Below, piece by piece: positions 24,934 through 37,132 of a stretch of DNA of 64,000 nucleotides. Numbering within the stretch: the first letter of the stretch is position 1; each line of letters begins with the position of its first letter. A model generated the notes under the pieces. That model searched no databases and was not told the DNA's origin. It worked only from the letters and a program-made list of their open reading frames with translations. Made by a program: the position numbers and the translations under genes. Source of the DNA: Toxoplasma gondii ME49 (taxonomy: Eukaryota; Apicomplexa; Conoidasida; Eucoccidiorida; Sarcocystidae); the NCBI RefSeq assembly GCF_000006565.2, contig NC_031479.1:2170001-2234000 (forward strand). The letters run 5' to 3'.

Positions 24934-27900
24934 GTAGATAAAGAAATGCTCTTGTATGTGTATGTACTGTTGGACGAAGGTGCGAAAGAATGGGTGTAGA
25001 TACGCAGACAGGTGAAAATGACAGACAGGTGAGTGTGTGGATGCAGGTATCACTTAGGCGCGCAAGCATGGCAATGTGCATTAAGAGAAAAGCAGATGTG
25101 TGACTGGGCATTCGGTGGAGGTGCAGCTCCGACCTCGTTCGCGAGAGGCAGTCCAGCTTTTCACCTTTTACAGTGGGTATGCCCTAGGCATGCATTATAT
25201 CCTCATATATCTGCATATATAAGTATGTAGATATATATATATAGAAAGCGTAGAGAGCGACTCGCACAGATAGGAACAAAGACAAAAGAACGAGGTGGCT
25301 GACGAGAACGGGACGAGGAGTTGAGAGCCAGTGACGAGGCAAAGCAGACGGTACAGAAGTGACTTCAAGAAGTCACAGACATGATCTCCATCTCTCTGCG
25401 TCAGTCCTTCCCCATGAAGAACGTGAGACGAAGAGCAGCGACGAAAGTGGAGGGAAATGAACAACGCGATTCCGCTGAGAGTTGTTGAAAGCGTGCGTAA
25501 AGTTACTCGAGGGCACTCGAGAGAGAGCAACTGAGGCCGAGAAAGAACCCTCTTGGACGAAGAGGGTAGAGACATAATCCGGTCTGGAAACGGGGAGATT
25601 CACTTCTTTCCAACGGTGCTTTTTCTCGGAAAACTCAAGTTTCGCTCTCCTCCGTTCCGCACACGTGTCACTCTGCGTGCATGCAGTTCAGCTAGTACCG
25701 TGTCTTCTCTGCGGGTTCATGTTGGCGCCTTTTTCCGACTCTCTCATGGTGAAAAGGCTCAGACAAACCATCGAATCAGAAAGGAGACAGTCGTCGACTT
25801 GGTAGAGACGTGAGGGTGAGAAGCAGAGAAACAGCGAAAGCCGGTTTAGGTAAAATCGTCCGTGGTGACGCGACGTCGGGAGTGCATGTGCTCCGGTGTC
25901 GTGCCGTTCCTCGCACTTTTGCGCGACACTCTCTTTTCAGTCTCCCAAGGTTAGGATTTCTTAGCACGCCACGTGCACGGAAACACTCCATGTGGACTAC
26001 CCGGCTCTGAAGAAAGACTTCGTCTTCGATCCCCAACATAAAGCACATATATAAACAAGTATGTGTAAAGCGCGCATGAAGTAGTGCTAAACATGCGGGT
26101 CGTCACGGCACAAAAAGACATCGCGGTTTTAGATCAGCTGGCACAAAAGATCAAACCTACTGCGAATCAACTTGTGGAGTCGTCTGTTTTTCGCAGTATT
26201 TCTCGCTCTTTGAGAGAGGTGGAGTCCCCCAACGTTTGTGGAGCTGTACGGGGCTGCAGAAAATGTGTTTCCTCACCATGTCTTATCTAGCTGGTCCTAC
26301 GTTCACCTGTTTGTATCTGTTTTTCGCGGGGAGAATTGGGGATCAGTGAAGTCTGGGATTGTGGTGAGAAGGCGGAGATGTAGAGCTTTACAAAGTCGTC
26401 CAGGTCAGTGTACCACACTGTGTGGAGTATTCGGTTACTAAGTATCGCTTTTGCTGAAAGATAGAGAGACTCTGCAACAGTTTTTTCTGTCGAATAGGTT
26501 GAGCCTACAATTCAGTTTTAGCCGCTTCGAGAAACCCCATTTTGCCGTGTGTACTAGGGGCTTTTTTAACTAGCCTACAAATGGTTTTCAGGTTCCCTTC
26601 CGCTCGTCTTCCCTTCGCTCAAAATATTCTAGGTTTCTGTTTGTCTGCCGGTTTTTTTGTTTTACCAGCTGTTTGATTGATCATCAGAGAGGCTCGCATC
26701 ACTGTCGGCTATCTTTCTGTCGCTATATGTCTACCGCTTTCGTTCTTCTTCGTCGTGTATCGCTTCCGAATGTCCCTTCTCTCGATTCAGTTGTGGGTTG
26801 TGTATCACTTGTCCTTGTCCCCTGGTTCTCCAAGATTCTTAAATTTGACTCTCTCTTCCTGTTTGTTTCTTTCGCATCCCTTGTCCTCTCTTTGAAAGTG
26901 GTAATAGCGTGCTTTTGCCAAAGGAGGCAAATACTTCGCCGCTTCAAACCCTGGAGGGGCGTCCGCCGTTTTGCATATTTGTCGCGACCAGAGCATCAGT
27001 CCACAGACAAGCATTTTTACAAAAAGTTTAAGTTTGTGACCGCAGTGATCTACTGCAGCAGGAACGTGGACAACATAACTACCAAACATTAATGGGATGC
27101 AACATCTAGAAAGCTTTTGAAGGGTTTCCTGTGTCTGTTCGTTTTGGGTGAGTCTATCGTTTTGTGCGGGTACCGCTAGTTGTAGCAACCAGAAGGCTAC
27201 ACTTCGAAGCAACAGGGGCTTCTTTATTCTGACAGCAGTTCGAGGAAGCAGTCGAATGAATTGTAGTAGAGCTATAGAATGTAATAGATTAAAGCATGAT
27301 CGATGTCGAAAATAAACTATAATGGCAAATGAACCCTTTTCCTTATATACTGAATTAGAGGAAAGTTATTTATCACTATTACTACAAATTATGTTATTTA
27401 TTACTAACGAACCACGTTCAGACAACTAACTGCGTAAAAGAGAGTGTCAAACCCTACCCTGCAGAAAGGCTTGATTATCAACTAGACCCTGAACCTGTAT
27501 GTGACCATCTAAAGTTGCATCATGCCCCTATACTGTTGTAAAGTTGTTTGCGTACTGGATCCCAGAAACTACACTAGAATATCAGAACAAGAAATGTCAA
27601 GGGTCCAGAATTGCTGTCCACACGGGACACCGCTTTGGCTGTCTTCTTTTCCAGATGTCTAAGGAAAAAGTACATGCTGCTACAGTATGGTCTTTTCTGA
27701 ATCCTTTCTTGGGTCAGGAGGTGTCTAAAAAAGGATGTAGGAGCACCCGAGCTCACCTAAGTTTGTCATTAAACTCGAGCGTTTGGCGGGCAGCCGGTCC
27801 GCAATGTTTTGTCTACACAGTGTACCGTTGCAATCCGGAGAGTACATCCTATATTCCCGTCCTGCAAACATCTCTAACTAGAAACTGAATGCTAGCAGAT

Positions 27901-29157
27901 GCACAAGATGCGTCCACGGCATGCAAATACCAATCAGATGACAACTGAAGTTTTGTTTCCGCAGACAGTCGGAACAGAGAAATGTGGGAAAATCCGGGTT
28001 TCGGGGCCAGAAAGGGCCCGTTTTGTTCCAATTTTTCAGCCCCTGATCACCAGGCGGGGTCTGGGGGGACGCAGTAGTCACCCATCCACGGACTCAATTT
28101 CGAGTCATGAAATGTTGACGAATTAACCTTCGGCTATTCAGTGTTCGAATATAACAGATGAATCTTAGTAAGTTCGGTCAGTAGCAAGAACAAAACAAAC
28201 GGAAAACAGATCTCACGGGGGGAGGCTTCGCTGCGTGGCAGAATCTCGGTCTGCGGGTAAAAACAGTTACGCAAGGGTTCGCAAGTGCGTCGTCTTCGCA
28301 GAAAGAAGGAAAGCTCCCTGAGAAGGCCCTCTGTCTCGTGCTCGACTTCCTTCTTGGCGGTGCACGATTCGTTTTCGACAGCAAATCTGCCGGAGAGGGG
28401 AGTAGCGGGAGAACCGCGGAAAGCGCGTAGTTTGGAAGAAACATGAATGGACACGGGACAAGGTGAGAACTGACAAAAAGGAACCGCCCACGTAACAACA
28501 GTCATAAAGAGCTTGGTTGTATGTGTCTGATAACTGGGGTCATTTTCAGTATCCTAGGTACTGTAACGTCGAACCGCGTGAACGACCATATCCTTGCCGC
28601 TCATCCTGTGTGTTCCGTGGCGGGGACCAAAAGCTTGAACCCATGCCGTAGGTATCTTGGCTGCAGCGTGCGCAAAAAAAAGCTGTGTAGGACTGTGCCA
28701 GTGCGAGGAAAATGCGAACCAAAACAGCGCACCTTGGCAAACACAACCGTGTGTACGCTTGCTGCACCTGCCTCACCAGCCGTGTGGGAGTTTTCTCCCT
28801 TTCTAGATGCAAAATGAGATACCGCTCTTCCGAGACGCGTACTCGGACCTAAATGAACGCTGGCTTTAGCGGAAACGGTACCCCCCACTCAGAACGATCT
28901 GCGTTTCTCATCAGCCACAGCGCGTCACCACTTATACTCGACAAACTGTCTTCTTCCTTCCTCTCATCACTGCGTAGAGACGCGACAAAGCACGAGGCAT
29001 CTCTTTTTCGGATCTTGCGTTCGAGTCCTCCACACCCGCACTCGCCGCGCAGCAACTCTGAGCGCCTCGCGCGTAGAACCCCGCGGGCTGTGGTGTAACT
29101 GGACCTGACGGGAAGCTCTTGGGCTTCGCTGCCTCCGAAGTGTTCGACGTCCATGCC
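24305..29157. other. Intergenic region, no recognised gene
   Basis: Upstream of the SET gene there are several short frames without recognisable proteins. It holds an (AT)n tract (24883-24932), an AT-rich island around 27235-27430, and a minus-strand frame at 28134-28505 (RFAVENESCTAKKEVEHETE) with some protein-like character that might be an unplaced exon of the next gene. I see no RNA gene. Confidence 0.45.
24883..24932. repeat. (AT)n microsatellite
   Basis: An interrupted then pure TA dinucleotide tract lies about 0.7 kb upstream of the SET gene start. Confidence 0.95.
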
Positions 29158-30480
29158 TCAGGCCAGGCCCACCATTTTTCTGCTCAGGAGCCTGCGAGCT
29201 CGGTCGTACGTCTGCAGAAGCAAGCCCTCTCGGGCCTTTTCAGTTCCCCAAACGATCAGTACGAGAGGGACCTCGACTCCGACTTCCTGTTCGAGTTCGG
29301 TCCCCGGACAGCTTCTGGTACTGGTGTCGCGGTTCCCAGCGGCTGTCTGACTAGCGTTGAGAGACGTCGGAGCACTCTGCTCAGATATCGTTCCGCACGG
29401 CGCCTCGCTCGCTCCTGTGGAGATGCATGTGTCCTCTACCAGTCGGCCTTCCCTTCCTTCCCCCTCTTTCCTTTCAAAAGTTCCTCTCACCTTGCCTTCT
29501 GACAGTCCTGCGCTGTTTCCAGGTGACAGGGCAGCGTCGAAATCCGCCCCTCTCCCTTCCTCCCCAGCTGGGGTCCTCGCAGACTGGCCTCTGCCCGTAC
29601 GTTCCACCTCGCCATGCTCGTCCATTCGTCGCCGCGCGTCCTTTCCTCTCTGAAGTTGTGCCAAGCGCTTCGCCTCTTCCTCAGGTGGCAGTTCGCCCTC
29701 GCGAACAAAGAAGGGCCCGACCGCTGCTTTGTCTCGGTCGCGGGAGACCACCAGCACCGGGAGCTCGTCTGCGGGCTCCAGAAAGCCGGATAATGCAGAG
29801 TCAGAAAGTGTGTAGGGCTCTACCCGCGCAGTGTTTCGTTTTGCCTCATCCTCTTCCTGGGCCTCCTCGCCATTAGGACCGGCGCTCCCTTGCTTCGGCT
29901 CCCGCGGCTGCGGGCACCGTATGGGGCAGCGCATGCCGTCTCCGCAGCAGAATCTCCGGCCCAACGTTGGCTGCTCGCTGAGTGCATAGAAGAACTCATC
30001 ATAGAGGGAGGCCAGAAGCGCGGCGATCGTTTGAGCGCCGTTGTGCTGGCTTTCGATCGGACCTCGTCGGGGATGCTCACGCTCTCCGGGAATCTGGAGC
30101 GGCTGGGTAGACGACTGCATCGGTTGCGGCGAGACGGCTGCGTCTGCAGGTTGCTGCGTGACCTTCGTCTCGCTGGCGAGCATGCAGGTTGGCGAGAAGT
30201 GCGACGGAGGAAATGCGAGAGCCTTTGCAGCGAACGGCCGCGTGTGTGAGGAGGAAACTGCGGCGGCAACAATGCCGCCGTCACACAGAGACACCACAAG
30301 AATGTTACGGATCTGTTTGCACGGGCAACCGTCTTCTTCCGCGCCGTATATTACCGAGTCTACGCCATCATTCCCCTGAGAACCCCTCTCTACGCAGTTC
30401 GAGCTGCCCCCGCGGCCGCAGCAGCAATACTCGTGCAGGCAGGAATAGAGCAGCAGCTCCAGAACCTCCACACAGAGCAT
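29158..30480 (-). CDS. Hypothetical protein
   Basis: A single long minus-strand frame of 440 codons runs from the ATG at 30480 (MLCVEVLELLLYSCLHEYCC) to a TGA at 29158. Hydrophobic beta-like segments (IRNILVVSLCDGGIVAAAV, LPVLVVSRDRDKAAVGPFFV, VPLVLIVWGTEKAREGLLL) are separated by a Cys/Pro-rich stretch (RRFCCGDGMRCPIRCPQPRE) and a charged linker. The alternation suggests a folded domain interrupted by low-complexity inserts, as is common in coccidian proteins. I do not recognise the family. The frame stays open upstream to 30591 without an ATG, so another 5' exon is possible. A donor after the Lys-Met near the 3' end (AAATG|GTGGGC) could lead to the frame at 28134-28505 instead of ending at 29158. 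Confidence 0.55.
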   Translation of the reverse strand: MLCVEVLELLLYSCLHEYCCCGRGGSSNCVERGSQGNDGVDSVIYGAEEDGCPCKQIRNILVVSLCDGGIVAAAVSSSHTRPFAAKALAFPPSHFSPTCMLASETKVTQQPADAAVSPQPMQSSTQPLQIPGEREHPRRGPIESQHNGAQTIAALLASLYDEFFYALSEQPTLGRRFCCGDGMRCPIRCPQPREPKQGSAGPNGEEAQEEDEAKRNTARVEPYTLSDSALSGFLEPADELPVLVVSRDRDKAAVGPFFVREGELPPEEEAKRLAQLQRGKDARRRMDEHGEVERTGRGQSARTPAGEEGRGADFDAALSPGNSAGLSEGKVRGTFERKEGEGREGRLVEDTCISTGASEAPCGTISEQSAPTSLNASQTAAGNRDTSTRSCPGTELEQEVGVEVPLVLIVWGTEKAREGLLLQTYDRARRLLSRKMVGLA

Positions 30481-30591
30481 CGTCCCGGCCCTCTCTTCAG
30501 AAGGAAACGCGCTATGAAGGCGACTCCGAGAGAAAAACGCGCGACAAAAAAGCCTACCCGACCTTCGCTGTGCGCTCCTCAAAACGCGCAC

Positions 30592-32771
30592 GCATGTTGT
30601 CGCCTAAAACGTGTAAAGCGTCCGCGCTGTCGGTACACCTGAGATGACAGCTAGCCAGACGAGACTCTGAGCAGTCGTTTCGCCCTGGGGTTAAAGATTA
30701 GTAGGAAACGACGTGCGTGAAACTCCCTAATTCTCTCTCCGTCCGTAGGAAGGGGTGCGGGTTTCCATCGACCACAGTGGAAAAGAGAGTTCCGCGCCGC
30801 TCGATGCCGGAACGAAAGCCGGGAAGGCGGATGTCGTTTTGAAGCAGCTGTGCCGGCTTGTCCCCAGCAGAATTCTCCGAGTCTAGATTCTGGGAGAAAA
30901 CTGCCAGCGACCTACAGGGCGAAAAAGCGGGGCAAGCACAGGTTCGTCGAGCGTACGGATGTGGGCGGCAGCAAGCTCGCGGAATCGAGCTGCATGTTGT
31001 TCGCCTGCCGGGTCGCGAGGAATCGCTGAAGCAACGCCGTGAATTGACAAAAATGCAAAACGTGAAAGCGCTCGCGCTTCCGTTCCCTCTTCTAGACCGT
31101 TTCAGAGCTAGGTTAAAAAGTCCCTCTCACCCTCCATGACAACCGACCTTCCCGCGTCTATCGGCACAACGCATGCACGCAGCAAGCCTCGATGTGCATG
31201 GTAGGGGAGCGTTTGGGGCAGGGGTTTGAGCTCGGATACAAGAAGTATTTCATAAGCCCTGATAGCAGCGGAGACGTCTTATGTTTTCTGACGACCAAAG
31301 ACAAAGGAGTATTTTCGCGCGTTCGTACGGCGCACATCATGGGCTGGCCCGGCAGTGTCGCGAACACTCAAATTCCAGAGAAACACTCAAACTGAAAGCG
31401 AGCATTTTGCCGGCCTCTCGCCCAGACAGCTGGGAACAGTGGAGAAATCGTCCTGAAGACCTTGCGTCACGTGTACGTCCTCCGCAAGTTCACCGAATGT
31501 GTCCAGAAACAATGCATGTCTTCGTGGTGACAGTTAACTAAGACGCGTTTGTTCAGCGACGAAATACTCCAAACAAGGCCAACAAGATGTCCCGCTGTTT
31601 ATTTTTGTATGTGTGTCCCTGTGTTGCCGCTGCCCTAGTTTGCGGGCCGAGATTCACGTACGTCGCTTGCCTTCTGGTACTTTGAGATCATACTAACGGC
31701 GACAAGGAAAGTGCGTTTAAAAGAAAGGGGACGCTTAGCCGGGGAGGTACCACATACATAACCGACTATCAACTTTGAATTATCGCTCGGGCAAGCGTCA
31801 CCGAAGAACAAATGAGTACTTAATTAGACAGGGGTGTTTCACCTCAGTGTAGAAAGTCCACAAGATTTGAGCTCTTCCAGCTAAGAGAAACTGACACGGT
31901 CAGCATATTCAGCTCTTAACGGCGCGATGGCGTTAATGGAAATGTCAGCAAGCAGCTCCTGATAAATAAACGGCTACGAATTTCGCATGAGTTAGACAAT
32001 AGCGCTGCCAAAGGGTCGCTCTTGCGTATATGTGCTACTTCCACGGATACACACGAAACGTACAAAACTGCCACCAGACTTCGTCGATGCTTCTCTGGGA
32101 ACCCCGTACTCTTGGCGCGACTCCGACTGCGGAAAGAGAGGGCTGTATAAGAAGGACGCGGCAAACGAGCAGAAACGAATGCGACCGATCTCGTTAGTGG
32201 CCGTATGATGGTACATCAAAGACAATAGCGTTGCGGAGGAGAGAGTTCGAGAAAGGAGGACGCGCGCGCACCGCGCTGCCCGCAGACTCTATTGGGAAAG
32301 ATCCCTTCTTTGTTCATCGCGACTCATGTGAGAGACTTACGTCACGAAAAAAGCAACACAACGGGCCAGAGAATTTGGCAAGAAGGCTGAGACAATCTCA
32401 CCGAAAACTCGGTTGATAAACCCGGGTATCCTCTGCAAGAGGAACGCCGGAGGGAAACCAGAAAAAGCGGCACCGTCTGCGTGTAGAGTAGAGGTGTCTG
32501 GGCAAATGTACTCGTCGACACCTTGAATGGTCGATAAAGACACAGACACTGTGCATGCATTTCCTTGCGGATATCAAAGGCGACGGATACGCGCATTTCT
32601 TTGCCACGATGCCGTCCACGAATTCGTATCGCACAGCTGTCCTTTCCCTAGTCAACAACCAAGACGCTTGAGCGGTCTCTGCCCTACCACCAGAATTTCT
32701 GGTCCACCGAAGCGGCATTTGCACTCTGCTAAACTGGTAAAAAATCCCCGAGCTCTCATCCTGTGTCTACA
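30592..32771. other. Intergenic region, probably including the FUN14 3' end
   Basis: No long coherent frame is seen. The last coding residues and 3' UTR of the FUN14-family gene must fall in the higher-numbered part. One candidate acceptor is at about 32772 (CGTCCACGCAG), which would add a few residues before a stop, and another is near 32859. Neither can be chosen from sequence alone. Confidence 0.4.
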
Positions 32772-32920
32772 CTGCGTGGACGCAAGACAGCACTTTAGCC
32801 TCCACGCGACAGCCTGCTTTGCTCATCTCCACAAGCAAAGGCAATCGCGGAAAGCCGTGCTAAATAAAAATGAACATAACCCTCCGAACGCTCTCAATCG
32901 GAGCGAGCACGGAAAGCTAC

Positions 32921-33975
32921 CTGGACGCGCGCAAGCCACACAGCAAGCCAACAGACAGTCCTGCTGTCGAGGGCAGACCCTGTGCCAGCATTCGCATAAA
33001 CGAGTTTTTGATGACTGTAATGTCCTCGTGGTCAAACTTTCCGTCGCCGTTCATGTCCAGCGGCTTCATCAGGTCCTCTTCCACCTGCTTCCAGTTCACA
33101 CGGATGTAGCCGTAGTGGCTGAGGGTCTGAAACCGCGCATCGAAACAACCACAAAAGCACAATCGCCATTCGTTTGGGGTCTGCATTCTATTTCTCACGG
33201 CAGAGTCTCACGTGGCATGCAAGAGGCTGGCGTATTCTCTCAGGCGTGCAGATAGCGACACAGGCGCATGCGTCGGGTCTTTCGGCCGTGCTACTCGACT
33301 CCACACCGCTACCAGATCTTTGGGTGAGCCGGCAAAGCAGGAAAACAACTCTGTCTACGAATTACGAAGACGCCTTCCTGGCATCTCCGTAAGAACAGCA
33401 CCGCTAAACCTTGCGCGCTTTCGCGGTGCTCCTGTCTCGTCGTGGCCCCCGCGCAGATATGTGTTTACTGTGAATATGCACGCATGGATAAGACCTCAGG
33501 AGGCTAGGGAGTGTCGGGTGTTGCCGTATCGTTCGTGGTGCTTTCTCCTCGCTGTACCGATGTCAGAACACAGCATACAGATGCCGATACATGGATGCGG
33601 TTAACTGTTGCACGATTCGAATTTTCGCACCTGCACGGAAATGAATCCGATTCCACACAGCAAAGCACCGAAGCGAAGCGCTCGGTTTACAGCATAGCCT
33701 GCGCAGTAACCAAAAATGAGTCCGGTGCCGATCTCGTCTGTGTACAGAATGCTCGATCCAAGGTACTTGTTGTTGAGCTGCATCCAGTCTGAAAAGTTCG
33801 AGACGTTTTTGCAGGCTAGCGTGTATGAAGAGAGGTTTTTGGAGAGGCGAGTGAAGAAAGATTCGTTCTCTCCTTGCGATGAAGGAGGAGAAGAAATGGG
33901 GGAAAGAGTGCTGCTGGAACTTGCCAGCTCCTCCGGCTTTGCCGCGTTCACTTGGGTGGGAGTCGAGGACGCCAT
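32921..33975 (-). CDS. FUN14-family mitochondrial outer-membrane protein, 3' end unresolved
   Basis: Exon 1 (33975-33631) starts at MASSTPTQVNAAKP and has a Ser/Pro-rich N-terminus, then a membrane segment in GLIFGYCAGYAVNRALRFGA. It ends GIGFISVQ at a clean donor (CAG|GTGCGA). Exon 2 (33126-32921) follows in phase with TLSHYGYIRVNWKQVEEDL, the EF-hand-like loop DMNGDGKFDHEDI and a C-terminal Gly-rich hydrophobic segment (LPSTAGLSVGLLCGLRAS). This order (TM, Trp-containing helix, DxNGDGxxD loop, Gly-rich TM) is characteristic of FUN14/FUNDC proteins, which sit in the mitochondrial outer membrane and in animals act as mitophagy receptors. Family members end within a few residues of this last segment. 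Only a very short third exon is therefore missing, and exon 2 ends mid-codon (AG|). A mitophagy role here is inference. Confidence 0.82.
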
Positions 33976-35130
33976 AGTCGTCGCCGGTTGGGAGAAAAAA
34001 TACACAGAAAAGAAGAGGAATTCGCGCTTAAACGGCAGTTTTTCCCTCGCGGGGGAAACGCAAGCGACGGGAGGGACGCGCGGAATCTACGAAGAACCGA
34101 CCCAAAAAAGGATCAGCTTATATCGCAAGACAGTGAATAATGGCAGCAAAGAGCGACTGAACTGAAGTTCGTTGGAACAGGGTAAGAAAAGCAAGGGGAT
34201 GGTTCAATGAGAAATACAAATTTTTGTGGAGAAGTTGAGAAAAAGAGGAGAGGCGTCGGAAAATGTCACAAGGCTGGCGGAAGACACGCAGACCGTCGCA
34301 GAGAGATTATCCGTGCCTCTGGCAGATGTGACAAAAGAAAGGCAGGAAGAAAGCGAGCGGCTACGATAAACGGACTGGAAATACGTTTTTTGTGACGACG
34401 TTCTTTCCCTTATCTTACAGGGCCTTCGGTTCTAGCCGGAATTTCGCTAATCAAGGCTCCTCCCCCTCAAAATGCCGCATAGATAGGCGTTCCCAAGTCA
34501 ATGGTCTCCAGGGCTGGCTACTGGGGGCTGCATGTCTTCTGCGCAAGAAGCCCCACGCGAGCGTCCCCAAAATCAACACACCTATCACTCAACGATACGA
34601 ATATCACCTTCTCCCATCACTAAAGTTAGTACGGAAACTTCCCCGCCCTTTACGCAGACCGTGTAGGCGAGCAGGCAAAAAGCTTTCTTGGCTTAAGTGT
34701 GCTTTCCTGCTCGACCTGAAAGAACACTGGGTTATTGGTCCTCACAGTGCAGCCGTTCTAGCGATGTACATTTTGACCGATGTAAGTTAGCCACCACTGG
34801 CGGATCCTTAAGCATGAATCTGTCGTATGTGTTCGTCTCTGTGCACGAGTCACACGCATTTACTTCTACAATTGACACTCCTCAAAAATGTCAAGTAGGT
34901 GTCCAGGTCAAGATTGTTTTGCGACGATGAAGTTTCACCTGTGCCTCCTGCAACTATTATTTGCAAGCCACATTTCTCCAAAGTTCACCTCAAGATTTCT
35001 TCACTTGGCGTGCTCTGCATCGAATAAGTGTCAGCGTGTCGAAGCTTGTTCAGTAGCCGGTGGAAGGCGGGTTCTCGTGAACAATTAGGTATGAGGAAAT
35101 TTCTACTTCTTGTCTGTTGCTTCACCCATA

Positions 35131-35154
35131 ATACACACACACACACACACACAC
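35131..35154. repeat. (CA)n microsatellite
   Basis: Twelve AC dinucleotides lie in intergenic DNA. Confidence 0.95.
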
Positions 35155-35481
35155 CTGTCAAGGGCTCTTTACCGTTCATCGCTGTCTCAAGGGAACAGGA
35201 GCGGGGAGACAAGAAAGTTCGTACTTTTCTGCTCACGGCGAAACCAGTGAAGGGTACAACCTTATTTCTGCACAACCCCCGAAAGAATCTATCAGCACGG
35301 TTGCTTCGTTTCCTACGGGTGGTAGCACCGCTTTCTTTTCGACAGCTTTCCTTCTGAGTGAAGCGCAGTGGTTTTCCATATCATTTTAGAACGGAAACAA
35401 GATCGTTTTCCTGCGAGTCCAAGAGGGTCACTGGCTCCTCTGGCTGCTGACGGCACCGAGTGCAGGCATGCTGCGTCGTCG

Positions 35482-35768
35482 AATTCTTGGTAGAACACAC
35501 AAACACTGATTTTTTTTCGAAGTTTCACGATGAGCCGCTCAATGATGTCAAACCTATTTTCTTGTGAAAAGGACGTTCTCACACCTCAGTACCGCACCAA
35601 GCCAGCTAGTTATACGTACTTCGTCATGATGCCGTTTATGATTCTTTGGTCGCGGGACTCAACGCACAGACTGACGAAATGTGCAAAAACCTAATGAAAG
35701 AATGCTTAGACTATCAAATGTCTCTGCCATTAAGGTGCTGTTCCCAGTTTCGGATTCATCGGGAAGTG
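35482..35768. repeat. Direct repeat copy 1 flanking a gap
   Basis: These 287 bases match 35789-36076 except for about three small differences: AAAGAATG versus AAGAAATG, TTAAGG versus TTAGGG, and CCCAGTTT versus CCCAAGTTT. The copy ends exactly at the first N. This is the pattern of two overlapping contig ends left unmerged. Confidence 0.9.
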
Positions 35769-35788
35769 NNNNNNNNNNNNNNNNNNNN
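35769..35788. other. Assembly gap (20 N)
   Basis: Twenty undetermined bases separate the two near-identical copies. The real gap may be zero or negative. Confidence 0.99.
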
Positions 35789-36076
35789 AATTCTTGGTAG
35801 AACACACAAACACTGATTTTTTTTCGAAGTTTCACGATGAGCCGCTCAATGATGTCAAACCTATTTTCTTGTGAAAAGGACGTTCTCACACCTCAGTACC
35901 GCACCAAGCCAGCTAGTTATACGTACTTCGTCATGATGCCGTTTATGATTCTTTGGTCGCGGGACTCAACGCACAGACTGACGAAATGTGCAAAAACCTA
36001 ATGAAGAAATGCTTAGACTATCAAATGTCTCTGCCATTAGGGTGCTGTTCCCAAGTTTCGGATTCATCGGGAAGTG
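35789..36076. repeat. Direct repeat copy 2 flanking a gap
   Basis: This second copy is 288 bases and begins directly after the N run. The next base after the shared block (36077 on) is unique sequence, so this copy reads through while copy 1 stops at the gap. Confidence 0.9.
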
Positions 36077-37132
36077 TTGCACATTCTGTTCGAGTGCCGA
36101 GGGAGTCTGCTCTCGAGACAGGCCGCCCCACTTGCGTTTTCTAGGAGATCTGGAACTTCACACGGACGCGTCAGCGACCGAAACTACGCCAACATCAGGA
36201 AGGAGTGACACCACCTCTCAGATCTTGATAAAAAATCTACAGAGGAGTAGCGGCTGGACAGCCACCGACAACGAGGGTCGTTCTGTGTCACAGGAAGGGC
36301 AAGAAGTCTTTCTTCTTGCTAAGAGAGTCGCTTCAAAAGGAAAGTACATCCTTGTAAAGTCAAGGTTCTGCAGCCTCAGCAGCACGTAGACTTGTGAAAG
36401 CAACTCGTACGAAAATCCCGCGTGATCCTCTTTGTACCACCGGCGAAAGGAAACATTGTTCCTCAAACGGTCATTGAAACCCACAACTTCTCCACAGCAA
36501 TGCGAGACGCTTGTGCAGCTGAACGCATGGACTGATGGACCGAAAAACGCATGTGCATACAGTAAACATGGCCTACGGTTTCTGGTCAAAACGCGGCAGT
36601 CGTGACTTCTTTTACACAGTACAGCATTCTTCCCAACCCGCGAGGGTTGTCTTCCATATTTAAACGATGCACAGGTACCCACGTGATGCCCTTGGAAACA
36701 AAAATCCATTTGAAAATGACACCGACTTGCCAAAAGCACCTCGATGCGATGATGCTCGGCGCGCATCTACTGTTTATGAGCAATTCTCGCCCTTTGCGTC
36801 GCTTCTGATATTTCTGCCGGAGGCCTGGAAAAGAAAACTCGCGGCGAGGCTCCCTACTCTCGCTCTCTTTGCAAGAGGTCGGCTAGGCTTGCCCAGCAAG
36901 GACCCGGGAGTCGCACAAAAGGCGTGTCGTGGTCGCGTGCTTTTCTGACACCGCCTTGTTTGAGGCACTCTACTTTTTGTGGCTTCACTGAGTGCATGCA
37001 AGCATTTTATTACTTCCCGTGATGTGTCGACTGTCACTCCGAGGAATCGAACAAATCTTCTCATCGTTCACCGAAGCGCTGCAGATGCACAGAAGTTCCG
37101 GAGACTCTAGGCGAAGTCGACTCGCGGCCCTC

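Larger units (their letters stand above)
33976..37132. other. Intergenic region with assembly gap
   Basis: This is the upstream region of the FUN14 gene and the downstream region of the DeSI gene. It holds a (CA)n tract (35131-35154) and the gap with duplicated flanks (35482-36076). No gene is recognised. Confidence 0.55.

Noticed and set aside
26673..27092. 139-codon plus-strand frame with hydrophobic stretches
   Set aside because: There is no recognisable family. It is TTT/CTT-driven hydrophobicity in pyrimidine-rich intergenic DNA.
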